Positions 40,495-52,479 of a stretch of DNA of 64,000 bases are shown here, in pieces. Made by a program: the position numbers and the translations under genes. Source of the stretch: Salvelinus alpinus (Eukaryota; Chordata; Actinopteri; Salmoniformes; Salmonidae). The notes below the pieces were generated by a model. It searched no databases. It saw only the letters and a list, made by a program, of their open reading frames with translations, and had not been told where the DNA came from. The stretch spans positions 7,656,051 through 7,720,050 of the forward strand of contig NC_092089.1 in NCBI RefSeq assembly GCF_045679555.1, read 5' to 3'. Positions within the stretch are counted from its first letter, which is position 1. The number at the start of each line of letters is the position of its first letter.

Positions 40495-43400
40495 AGTCTA
40501 TGTCCTAGATCTATCAAAGCTGAACTGTATCCACCATGTCCCAGATCTATCAAAGCTGAACCGTATCCACCGTGTCCTAGATCTAACAAAACTGAACCGT
40601 ATCCACCGTGTCCCAGATCTATCAAAGCTGAACCGTATCCGCCATGTCCTAGATCTATCAAAGCTGAACTGTATCCACCATGTCCGTATCCACCATGTCC
40701 TAGATCTATCAAAGCTGAACCATATCCACCATGTCCCAGATCTATCAAAGCTGAACCGTATCCACCATGTCCTAGATCTATCAAAGCTGAACCGTATCCA
40801 CCATGTCCCAGATCTATCAAAGCTGAACCGTATCCACCACGTCCTAGATCTATCAAAGCTGAACTGTATCCACCATGTCCGTATCCACCATGTCCTAGAT
40901 CTATCAAAGCTGAACCATATCCACCATGTCCCAGATCTATCAAAGCTGAACCGTATCCACCATGTCCTAGATCTATCAAAGCTGAACCGTATCCACCCTG
41001 TCCCAGATCTATCAAAGCTGAACCGTATCCACCACGTCCTAGATCTATCAAAGCTGAACCGTATCCACCGTGTCCCAGATCTATCAAAGCTGAACCGTAT
41101 CCACCGTGTCCTAGATCTATCAAAGCTGAACTGTATCCAACATGTCCCAGATCTATCAACGCTGAACCGTATCCACCGTGTCCCAGATCTATCAAAGCTG
41201 AACCGTATCCACCATGTCCCAGATCTATCAAAGCTGAACCGTATCCACCATGTCCCAGATCTATCAAAGCTGAACCGTATCCACCATGTCCTAGATCTAT
41301 CAAAGCTGAACTGTATCCACCATGTCCTAGATCTATCAAAGCTGAACCGTGTCCACCATGTCCCAGATCTATCAAAGCTGAACCGTATCCACCATGTCCG
41401 TATCCACCATGTCCTAGATCTATCAAAGCTGAACTGTATCCACCGTGTCCTAGATCTATCAAAGCTGAACCGTATCCACCATGTCCGTATCCACCATGTC
41501 CCAGATCTATCAAAGCTGAACCGTATCCACCGTGTCCTAGATCTATCAAAGCTGAACCGTATCCACCATGTCCGTATCCACCATGTCCCAGATCTATCAA
41601 AGCTGAACCGTATCCACCATGTCCTAGATCTATCAAAGCTGAACCGTATCCACCATGTCCGTATCCACCATGTCCTAGATCTATCAAAGCTGAAACATAT
41701 CCACCATGTCCCAGATCTATCAAAGCTGAACCGTATCCACCATGTCCTAGATCTATGAAAGCTGAAACGTATCCACCATGTCCTAGATCTATCAAAGCTG
41801 AACCGTATCCACCATGTCCAAGATCTATCAAAGCTGAACCGTATCCACCATGTCCCAGATCTATCAAAGCTGAACCGTATCCACCATGTCCCAGATCTAT
41901 CAAAGCTGAACCGTATCCACCGTGTCCTAGATCTATCAAAGCTGAACCGTATCCACCATGTCCCAGATCAAAGCTAAACCGTATCCACCATGTCCGTATC
42001 CACCATGTCCTAGATCTATCAAAGCTGAACCGTATCCACCGTGTCCTAGATCTATCAAAGCTCCACTGTATCCACCATGTCCGTATCCACCATGTCCTAG
42101 ATCTATCAAAGCTCCACTGTATCCACCATGTCCGTATCCACCATGTCCGTATCCACCATGTCCGTTTCCACCATGTCCCAGATCTATCAAAGCTGAACCG
42201 TATCCACCATGTCCCAGATCTATCAAAGCTGAACCATATCCACCATGTCCCAGATCTATCAAAGCTGAACTGTATTCACCATGTCCTAGATCTATCAAAG
42301 CTGAACCGTATCCACCATGTCCGTATCCACCATGTCCCAGATCTATCAAAGCTCCACTGTATCCACCATGTCCGTATCCACCATGTCCGTATCCACCATG
42401 TCCCAGATCTATCAAAGCTGAACTGTAACCACCGTGTCCCAGATCTATCAAAGCTCTACTGTATCCACCATGTCCGTATCCACCATGTCCTAGATCTATC
42501 AAAGCTGAACTGTATCCACCATGTCCTAGATCTATCAAAGCTGAACCGTATCCACCCGGTCCTAGATCTATCAAAGCTGAACCGTATCCACCATGGCCGT
42601 ATCCACCATGTCCTAGATCTAACAAAGCTGAACTGTATCCACCGTGTCCTAGATCTATCAAAGCTGAACCGTATCCACCATGTCCTAGATCTATCAAAGC
42701 TGAACCGTATCCGCCATGTCCCAGATCTATCAAAGCTGAACCGTATCCACCATGTTCTAGATCTATCAAAGCTCCACTGTATCCACCAGGTCCGTATCCA
42801 CCATGTCCCAGATCTATCAAAGCTCCACTGTATCCACCATGTTCGTATCCACCATGTCCGTTTCCACCATGTCCCAGATCTATCAAAGCTGAACCGTATC
42901 CACCATGTCCCAGATCTATCAAAGCTGAACCGTATCCACCGTGTCCCAGATCTATCAAAGCTGAACCGTATCCACCGTGTCCCAGATCTATCAAAGCTGA
43001 ACCGTATCCACCATGTCCTAGATCTATCAAAGCTGAACCGTATCCACCTTGTCCTAGATCTATCAAAGCTGAACCGTATCCACCGTGTCCCAGATCTATC
43101 AAAGCTGAACCGTATCCACCATGTCCGTATCCACCATGTCCTAGATCTATCAAAGCTGAACCATATCCACCGTGTCCTAGATCTATCAAAGCTGAACCGT
43201 GTCCACCATGTCCCAGATCTATCAAAGTTGAACCGTATCCACCCTGTCCGTATCCACCATGTCCTAGATCTATCAAAGCTGAACCGTATCCACCATGTCC
43301 CAGATCTATCAAAGCTGAACCGTATCCACCATGTCCGTATCCACCATGTCCTAGATCTATCAAAGCTGAACCGTATCCACCATGTCCGTATCCACCATGT

Positions 43401-46400
43401 CCGTATCCACCATGTCCTAGATCTATCAAAGCTGAAACGTATCCACCATGTCCCAGATCTATCAAAACTGAACCGTATCCACCATGTCCTAGGTCTATCA
43501 AAGCTGAACCGTATCCACTATGTCCGTATCCACCATGTCCGTATCCACCATGTCCTAGATCTATCAAAGCTGGAACGTATCCACCATGTCCCAGATCTAT
43601 CAAAGCTGAACCGTATCCACCATGTCCTAGATCTATCAAAGCTGAACCGTATCCACCATGTCCCAGATCTATCAAAGCTGAACCGTATCCACCATGTCCC
43701 AGATCTATCAAAGCTGAACCGTATCCACCATGTCCGTATCCACCATGTCCCAGATCTATCAAAGCTGAACCGTATCCACCATGTCCTAGATCTATCAAAG
43801 CTGAACCGTATCCAACGTGTCCTAGATCTATCAAAGCTGAACTGTATCCACCATGTCCGTATCCACCATGTCCTAGATCTATCAAAGCTGAACCGTATCC
43901 ACCATGTCCTAGATCTATCAAAGCTCCACTGTATCCACCATGTCCGTATCCACCATGTCCCAGATCTATCAAAGCTCCACTGTATCCACCATGTCCGTAT
44001 CCACCATGTCCCAGATCTATCAAAGCTGAACCGTATCCACCATGTCCTAGATCTATCAAAGCTGAACCGTATCCACCATGTCCCAGATCTATCAAAGCTG
44101 AACCGTATCCACCATGTCCTAGATCTATCAAAGCTCCACTGTATCCACCATGTCCGTATCCACCATGTCCCAGATCTATCAAAGCTCCACTGTATCCACC
44201 AGGTCCGTATCCACCATGTCCGTTTCCACCATGTCCCAGATCTATCAAAGCTGAACCGTATCCACCATGTCCTAGATCTATCAAAGCTGAACCGTATCCA
44301 CCATGTCCCAGATCTATCAAAGCTGAACCGTATCCACCATGTCCTAGATCTATCAAAGCTGAACCGTATCCACCATGTCCCAGATCTATCAAAGCTGAAC
44401 CGTATCCACCGTGTTCTAGATCTATCAAAGCTGAACCGTATCCACCATGTCCCAGATCTATCAAAGCTGAACCGTATCCACCGTGTTCTAGATCTATCAA
44501 AGCTGAACTGTATCCACCATGTCCGTATCCACCATGTCCCAGATCTATCAAAGCTGAACCGTATCCACCATGTCCTAGATCTATCAAAGCTGAACCGTAT
44601 CCACCATGTCCCAGATCTATCAAAGCTGAACCGTATCCACCATGTCCCAGATCTATCAAAGCTGAACCGTATCCACCATGTCCGTATCCACCATGTCCCA
44701 GATCTATCAAAGCTGAACCGTATCCACCATGTCCTAGATCTATCAAAGCTGAACCGTATCCAACGTGTCCTAGATCTATCAAAGCTGAACTGTATCCACC
44801 ATGTCCGTATCCACCATGTCCTAGATCTATCAAAGCTGAACCGTATCCACCATGTCCTAGATCTATCAAAGCTCCACTGTATCCACCATGTCCGTATCCA
44901 CCATGTCCCAGATCTATCAAAGCTCCACTGTATCCACCATGTCCGTATCCACCATGTCCCAGATCTATCAAAGCTGAACCGTATCCACCATGTCCTAGAT
45001 CTATCAAAGCTGAACCGTATCCACCATGTCCCAGATCTATCAAAGCTGAACCGTATCCACCATGTCCTAGATCTATCAAAGCTCCACTGTATCCACCATG
45101 TCCGTATCCACCATGTCCCAGATCTATCAAAGCTCCACTGTATCCACCAGGTCCGTATCCACCATGTCCGTTTCCACCATGTCCCAGATCTATCAAAGCT
45201 GAACCGTATCCACCATGTCCTAGATCTATCAAAGCTGAACCGTATCCACCATGTCCCAGATCTATCAAAGCTGAACCGTATCCACCATGTCCTAGATCTA
45301 TCAAAGCTGAACCGTATCCACCATGTCCCAGATCTATCAAAGCTGAACCGTATCCACCGTGTTCTAGATCTATCAAAGCTGAACCGTATCCACCATGTCC
45401 CAGATCTATCAAAGCTGAACCGTATCCACCGTGTTCTAGATCTATCAAAGCTGAACTGTATCCACCATGTCCGTATCCACCATGTCCCAGATCTATCAAA
45501 GCTGAACTGTATCCACCATGTCCCAGATCTATCAAAGCTGAACCGTATCCACCATGTCCCAGATCTATCAAAGCTGAACCGTATCCACCGTGTTCTAGAT
45601 CTATCAAAGCTGAACTGTATCCACCATGTCCCAGATCTATCAAAGCTGAACCGTGTCCACCATGTCCCAGATCTATCAAAGCTGAACCGTATCCACCATG
45701 TCCGTATCCACCATGTCCGTATCCACCATGTCCCAGATCTATCAAAGCTGAACTGTATCCACCATGTCCCAGATCTATCAAAGCTGAACCGTATCCACCA
45801 TGTCCTAGATCTATCAAAGCTGAACTGTATCCACCATGTCCTAGATCTATCAAAGCTGAACCGTATCCACCATGTCCCAGATCTATCAAAGCTGAACCGT
45901 ATCCACCATGTCCTAGATCTATCAAAGCTGAACCGTATCCTCCATGTCCTAGATCTATCAAAGATCCACCGTATCCACCGTGTCCTAGATCTATCAAAGC
46001 TGAACTGTATCCACCATGTCCCAGATCTATCAAAGCTGAACTGTATCCACCATGTCCCAGATCTATCAAAGCTGAACTGTATCCACCATGTCCCAGATCT
46101 ATCAAAGCTGAACTGTATCCACCATGTCCCAGATCTATCAAAGCTGAACTGTATCCACCATGTCCCAGATCTATCAAAGCTGAACTGTATCCACCATGTC
46201 CCAGATCTATCAAAGCTGAACTGTATCCACCATGTCCCAGATCTATCAAAGCTGAACTGTATCCACCATGTCCCAGATCTATCAAAGCTGAACCGTATCC
46301 ACCATGTCCCAGATCTATCAAAGCTGAACCGTATCCACCATGTCCCAGATCTATCAAAGCTGAACCGTATCCACCGTGTTCTAGATCTATCAAAGCTGAA

Positions 46401-47487
46401 CTGTATCCACCATGTCCCAGATCTATCAAAGCTGAACCGTATCCACCGTGTCCCAGATCTATCAAAGCTGAACCGTATCCACCATGTCCCAGATCTATCA
46501 AAGCTGAACTGTATCCACCATGTCCCAGATCTATCAAAGCTGAACCGTATCCACCGTGTCCCAGATCTATCAAAGCTGAACCGTATCCACCATGTCCCAG
46601 ATCTATCAAAGCTGAACTGTATCCACCATGTCCCAGATCTATCAAAGCTGAACCGTATCCACCATGTCCCAGATCTATCAAAGCTGAACCGTATCCACCA
46701 TGTCCCAGATCTATCAAAGCTGAACCGTATCCACCATGTCCCAGATCTATCAAAGCTGAACTGTATCCACCATGTCCCAGATCTATCAAAGCTGAACTGT
46801 ATCCACCATGTCCCAGATCTATCAAAGCTGAACCGTATCCACCATGTCCCAGATCTATCAAAGCTGAACTGTATCCACCATGTCCCAGATCTATCAAAGC
46901 TGAACCGTATCCACCATGTCCCAGATCTATCAAAGCTGAACCGTATCCACCATGTCCCAGATCTATCAAAGCTGAACTGTATCCACCATGTCCGTATCCA
47001 CCATGTCCGTATCCACCATGTCCCAGATCTATCAAAGCTGAACCGTATCCACCATGTCCTAGATCTATCAAAGCTGAACCGTATCCACCATGTCCTAGAT
47101 CTATCAAAGCTGAACTGTATCCACCATGTCCCAGATCTATCAAAGCTGAACCGTATCCACCATGTCCGTATCCACCATGTCCGTATCCACCATGTCCCAG
47201 ATCTATCAAAGCTGAACCGTATCCACCATGTCCTAGATCTATCAAAGCTGAACTGTATCCACCATGTCCCAGATCTATCAAAGCTGAACTGTATCCACCA
47301 TGTCCCAGATCTATCAAAGCTGAACCGTATCCACCATGTCCGTATCCACCATGTCCGTATCCACCATGTCCCAGATCTATCAAAGCTGAACCGTATCCAC
47401 CATGTCCCAGATCTATCAAAGCTGAACTGTATCCACCATGTCCGTATCCACCATGTCCGTATCCACCATGTCCCAGATCTATCAAAG
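40495..47487. repeat. 7-kb array of 36-bp and 51-bp units, about 170-180 copies
   Basis: Base unit of 36 bp (AGATCTATCAAAGCTGAACC, then GTATCCACCATGTCC); a 15-bp module, CGTATCCACCATGTC, is inserted once to three times in many units. All lengths are multiples of three and the unit has no stop in several frames, so uninterrupted frames of up to 1923 codons exist on both strands. They are by-products. A block of 948 bp is duplicated inside the array (marker CCAACGTGTCC at 43812 and 44760). Confidence 0.97.
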
Positions 47488-47756
47488 GGAAATGAAGCAC
47501 CATATGAAATCACAACACAAGACTAGCCTGTAGTGTACAGCTCTCGTAAGAGGAACCCACGGCCCTATTGATGAATCTGATCAGCATGACGATCTCTGTC
47601 CAAACGCTCTCCAACCTGATGACTAGAGTCTTCAGGGCTGTTTAAAATCCTTACCTTTGACTCTTTACAGGCTGCTGTGTTGTCCAATCATTGTCCTGTC
47701 GCTCTGTAGGAGAGTGGAACTGTACACTTCCTGCAGTAGGAGACTGAGGATATGTA
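47488..47756. other. Spacer between arrays
   Basis: Non-repeated. No coding signal recognised. Confidence 0.4.
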
Positions 47757-47965
47757 CCAAATGGCACCCTATTCCCTACATAGTGCCCTGTGGGGCACAT
47801 AGCGCCCTGTGGGAACCCATAGGGCTCTGAAAAGTAGTGCACTACATAGGGAATAGGGTGCCATAGGGCTCTGGTCTAAAGTAGTGCACTACATAGGGAA
47901 TAAGGTGCCATAGGGCCCTGGTCTAAAGTAGTGCACTACATAGGGAATAGGGTGTCATTTGGGAG
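47757..47965. mobile_element. Palindromic dispersed repeat, MITE-like
   Basis: The left arm TGGCACCCTATTCCCTACAT and right arms ATGTAGTGCACT-type in reverse (CACTACATAGGGAATAGGGT at 47840, 47886 and 47934) can pair as a hairpin. The right arm is repeated three times with about 47-bp spacing. The same phrase occurs near mc2r (CTAGGGAATAGGG at 35259). Confidence 0.65.
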
Positions 47966-48235
47966 GCAGCCCTGTGAGGAACACTACTCTGTTATTGTAC
48001 CCTTGGATGATGTCATCGCCGAGGGTGACAGAGATGTTATCAGACCGGTTGATGTTCTCTCTGCTGTTTCACAAGGCCTTCTGAGAAGCAGAAGACACGT
48101 TTTTGAACGACAACCCTAAACCCAGAAGCTGAAGCAAATTAAATGTTTTCTGCTATTGAAAGACATGTGTTTTTCACCTACAGAAAAGCTCTGACAATTA
48201 TTATTTATTATCTAAATGAAATCTATTAGAAATGC
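47966..48235. other. Spacer between arrays
   Basis: Non-repeated. No coding signal recognised. Confidence 0.4.
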
Positions 48236-49290
48236 ATAACGGGACCCAGTGCAGACCAACAGCATACCATAACAGGACCCAGTGCAGACCAACAGCATAC
48301 CATAACAGGACCCAGTGCAGACCAACAGCATACCAGGACCCAGTGCAGACCAACAGCATACCATAACAGGACCCAGTGCATACCAACACCATACCAGGAC
48401 CCAGTGCAGACCAACAGCATACCATAACAGGACCCAGTGCAGACCAACAACATACCATAACAGGACCCAGTGCAGACCAACAGTATACCATAACAGGATC
48501 CAGTGCAGACCAACAGCATACCATAACAGGACCCAGTGCAGACCAACAGCATACCATAACAGGACCCCATGCAGACCAACAGCATAACAGGACCCAGTGC
48601 AGACCAACAGCATACCATAACAGGACCCAGTGCATACCAACAGCATACCATAACAGGACCCAGTGCAGACCAACAGCATACCATAACAGGACCCCATGCA
48701 GACCAACAGCATAACAGGACCCAGTGCAGACCAACAGCATACCATAACAGGACCCAGTGCATACCAACAGCATACCATAACAGGACCCAGTGCAGACCAA
48801 CAGCATACCATAACAGGACCCAGTGCAGACCAACAGCATACCAGGACCCAGTGCAGACCAACAGCATACCATAACAGGACCCAGTGCATACCAACAGCAT
48901 ACCATAACAGGACCCAGTGCAGACCAACAGCATACCATAACAGGACCCAGTGCAGACCAACACCATAACAGGACCCAGTGCAGACCAACATCATACCATA
49001 ACAGGACCCAGTGCATACCAACAGTATACCATAACAGGACCCAGTGCAAACTAACAGCATAACAGGACCCGGTGCAGACCAACAGCATACCATAACAGGA
49101 CCCAGTGCAGACCAACAGCATACCATAACAGGACCCGGTGCAGACCAACAGCATACCATAACAGGACCCAGTGCATACCAACAGTATACCATAACAGGAC
49201 CCAGTGCAAACTAACAGCATAACAGGACCTTGTGCAGACCAACAGTATACCATACCAGGACCCAGTGCAGACCAACAGTATACCATAACA
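48236..49290. repeat. 33-bp minisatellite with 127-bp higher-order repeats
   Basis: Units carry CAGGACCCAGTGCAGACCAA and CAGCATACCATAA. Shortened units lacking CATACCATAA recur at 127-bp spacing (48562, 48689), showing duplication of four-unit blocks. Confidence 0.95.
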
Positions 49291-49318
49291 GTCCTCTCTC
49301 TCCTTCCCTTGGCTGCAG

Positions 49319-50335
49319 CAGGCCATATCACCAGGTAACATTCTGAGTATGTTGTCTAGCAGCACCATATCACCAGGTAACATTCTGAGTATGTTGTCTA
49401 GCAGCACCATATCACCAGGTAACATTCTGAGTATGTTGTCTAACAGCACCATATCACCAGGTAACATTCTGAGTATGTTGTCTAGCAGCACCATATCACC
49501 AGGTAACATTCTGAGTATGTTGTCTAACAGCACCATATCACCAGGTAACATTCTGAGTATGTTGTCTAACAGCACCATATCACCAGGTAACATTCTGAGT
49601 ATGTTGTCTAGCAGCACCATATCACCAGGTAACATTCTGAGTATGTTGTCTAGCAGCACCATATCACCAGGTAACATTCTGAGTATGTTGTCTAGCAGCA
49701 CCATATCACCAGGTAACATTCTGAGTATGTTGTCTAGCAGCACCATATCACCAGGTAACATTCTGAGTATGTTGTCTAACAGCACCATATCACCAGGTAA
49801 CATTCTGAGTATGTTGTCTATCACTAACAGCGCCATATCACCAGGTAACATTCTGAGTATGTTGTCTAACAGCACCATATCACCAGGTAACATTCTGAGT
49901 ATGTTGTCTAGCAGCACCATATCACCAGGTAACATTCTGAGTATGTTGTCTAGCAGCACCATATCACCAGGTAACATTCTGAGTATGTTGTCTAGCAGCA
50001 CCATATCACCAGGTAACATTCTGAGTATGTTGTCTAGCAGCACCATATCACCAGGTAACATTCGGAGTATGTTGTCTAACAGCACCATATCACCAGGTAA
50101 CATTCTGAGTATGTTGTCTATCACTAACAGCACCATATCACCAGGTAACATTCTGAGTATGTTGTCTAACAGCACCATATCACCAGGTAACATTCTGAGT
50201 ATGTTGTCTAGCAGCACCATATCACCAGGTAACATTCGGAGTATGTTGTCTAGCAGCACCATATCACCAGGTAACAGTCTGAGTATGTTGTCTAACAGCA
50301 CCATATCACCAGGTAACATTCGGAGTATGTGTACA
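49319..50335. repeat. 42-bp minisatellite, about 24 copies
   Basis: Units carry AGCACCATATCACCAGGTAA and CATTCTGAGTATGTTGTCTA. Two units have an extra TCACTAACA. Each unit contains a donor-like CCAG|GTAACA on the plus strand, and a pyrimidine-rich acceptor-like stretch ending CTGCAG lies just before the array at 49293-49318. Confidence 0.95.
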
Positions 50336-50474
50336 TGTACTTGGTAAATAAAGGTGATTCTGAAAAGAACACGTTAGCTTTTTTTAATGGACAGGCTTTT
50401 CCCCACTATCCCCATTTAGTTTGACTGGTCAGTAATAATGACCTTTTAAAGGTCAAGACAGAGCAGTGGCATGG

Positions 50475-51372
50475 AAGGATGATGGATGAATGCTGGATGG
50501 ATGATGGATGCTGGATGGATGATCAATGTGGAGGAGAGCAGTCCTCCATGAGACAATAATTGGATCATATTATGATGGATGGATAATGGATGGATAATGT
50601 GGAGAGCAGCCTTCCATGAGACAATCATTGGATTATAGTATTATGATGGATAATGGATGGATAATGTGGAGGAGAGCAGCCTTCCATGAGACAATCATTG
50701 GATTATAGTATTATGATGGATAATGGATGGATGGATAATGTGGAGGAGAGCAGCCTTCCATGAGACAATCATTGGATTATAGTATTATGATGGATAATGG
50801 ATGGATAATGTGGAGGAGAGCAGTCCTCCATGAGACAATAATTGGATCATATTATGATGGATGGATAATGTGGAGAGCAGCCTTCCATGAGACAATCATT
50901 GGATTATAGTATTATGATGGATAATGGATAATGGATGGATAATGTGGAGGAGAGCAGCCTTCCATGAGACAATCATTGGATTATAGTATTATGATGGATA
51001 ATGGATGGATAATGTGGAGGAGAGCAGCCTTCCATGAGACAATCATTGGATTATAGTATTATGATGGATAATGGATGGATAATGTGGAGGAGAGCAGCCT
51101 TCCATGAGACAATCATTGGATTATAGTATTATGATGGATAATGGATGGATGGATAATGGATGGATAATGTGGAGGAGAGCAGTCTTCCATGAGACAATAA
51201 TTGGATCATATTATTATGATGGATAATGGATGGATGATGGATGGATAATGTGGAGAGCAGTCTTCCATGAGACAATAATTGGATCATATTATTATGATGG
51301 ATAATGGATGGATGATGGATGGATAATGTGGAGAGCAGTCTTCCATGAGACAATAATTGGATCATATTATTA
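50475..51372. repeat. About 75-bp minisatellite with GGAT-rich spacers, about 11 copies
   Basis: Units carry GAGCAGCCTTCCATGAGACA and ATCATTGGATTATAGTATTA, joined by variable GATGGATAAT simple repeats. Confidence 0.93.
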
Positions 51373-51654
51373 AACAATGCTTACCTGTTAGATTTTAATT
51401 TGTCAAATTAAATAGAAATAGGCTCTGTAACAGTGAACATTTACAAAACATTTACAAAAAAAAGGGACATTTATATTGTATACAGTGAGCGTCACAAAAC
51501 AGGATCTGAACATCATATTTACAAAGTCATGCTTCACATATAGAACCGGAAACAGAGCGTCAAGGGGAACGTGGTGAGTTAACCAACAGATCAATAACAC
51601 GGACATTAAAACGAGTCCCAGAAGTTCAGTCCACGGCAGGGTTCAAGGTGTCAG

Positions 51655-52297
51655 ATCTAAAAGGACCTAGGGCCTAGGGGTTAGGGGCTAGGAGCTAGGG
51701 GCTAAACGAGTCCCAGAAGTTCAGTCCACAGCAGGGTTCAAGGAGTCAGATCTAAAAGGTATGGATAGGTAACAGCAAAATGGATGCTGCTTCACCTTGC
51801 CCTCTGATAGGCAACATTCTTGGACCTAGGAAATCCTTTCAGATCTGTACAAGTGGCAATGTACCTAGGGGTTAGGAGCTAGGGGTTAGGGGCTAGGAGC
51901 TAGGGGTGTGGAGGTGTTGTAGTGGAGGCAATGTACCTAGGGGTTAGGAGCTAGGGGTTAAGGGTGTGAGGGGTTAAGGACTAGGGATTAGGAGCTAGGG
52001 ATTAAGAACTAGGGGTTAAGGACTAGGGGTTAAGGACTAGGGGTTAGGGGTGTGGAGGGGTTAAGAGCTAGGGATTAGGAGCTAGGGGTTAAGGACTAGG
52101 GGTTAAGGACTAGGGGTTAAGGACTAGGGGTTAAGGACTAGGGGTTAAGAGCTAGGGGTTAAGGACTAGGGGTTAAGAGCTAGGGATTAGGAGCTAGGAA
52201 TTAGGAGTGTGGAGGGGTTAAGGACTAGGGATTAGGAGCTAGAGGTTAGGAGTGTGTAGCTGTTAAGGACTAGGGATTAGGAGCTAGGTTTTAGGGA
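51655..52297. repeat. 15-bp minisatellite abutting the ice1 stop codon
   Basis: Units close to GGGGTTAAGGACTAG with GGGGTTAGGAGCTAG variants. The array ends at the ice1 stop, whose TAG on the minus strand sits in a degenerate unit, so the 3' untranslated region of ice1 consists largely of this repeat. Confidence 0.93.
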
Positions 52298-52479
52298 CTA
52301 GGGTCTGATGTGTCGGCAGAGCGAGGCGATCTGTGTGATGCAGCTGGTGACAGCGGGGGGGACGGGCTGGGTGGTCTCTCCTCGCCATGACGCCAGCGCA
52401 GCCAGAGCCTCCTTGGGGTTGCTAGGCGACAGGTCGTAGACGGTGTAGACAGCTGCCAGCTGGACCTCCCAGGGAACAC
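52298..52479 (-). CDS. ice1: ice1 last exon
   Basis: Acceptor CATTTCCAG|GTGTTC; encodes [20 protein letters not shown] through CRHIRP, stop TAG at 52298-52300. Confidence 0.9.

Noticed and set aside
31512-47487. TCF/LEF (ATCAAAG) and SOX-like (ACAATGG) words repeated in the 36-bp and 18-bp arrays
   Set aside because: Short six- to seven-base words are expected by chance somewhere in forty different repeat units, and no nearby gene gives a special reason to believe them.
40461-47526. Giant open frames of 422-1923 codons on both strands
   Set aside because: Same cause: 36- and 15-bp modules without stops. Three or more frames are open at once over the same DNA, frames switch at small indels near 41970, and there is no unique flanking coding sequence.
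48201-50319. Minus-strand open frames with LLVCTGSCYGM and LLDNILRMLPGDMV repeats
   Set aside because: By-products of the 33-bp and 42-bp arrays. No splice structure or conserved domain.
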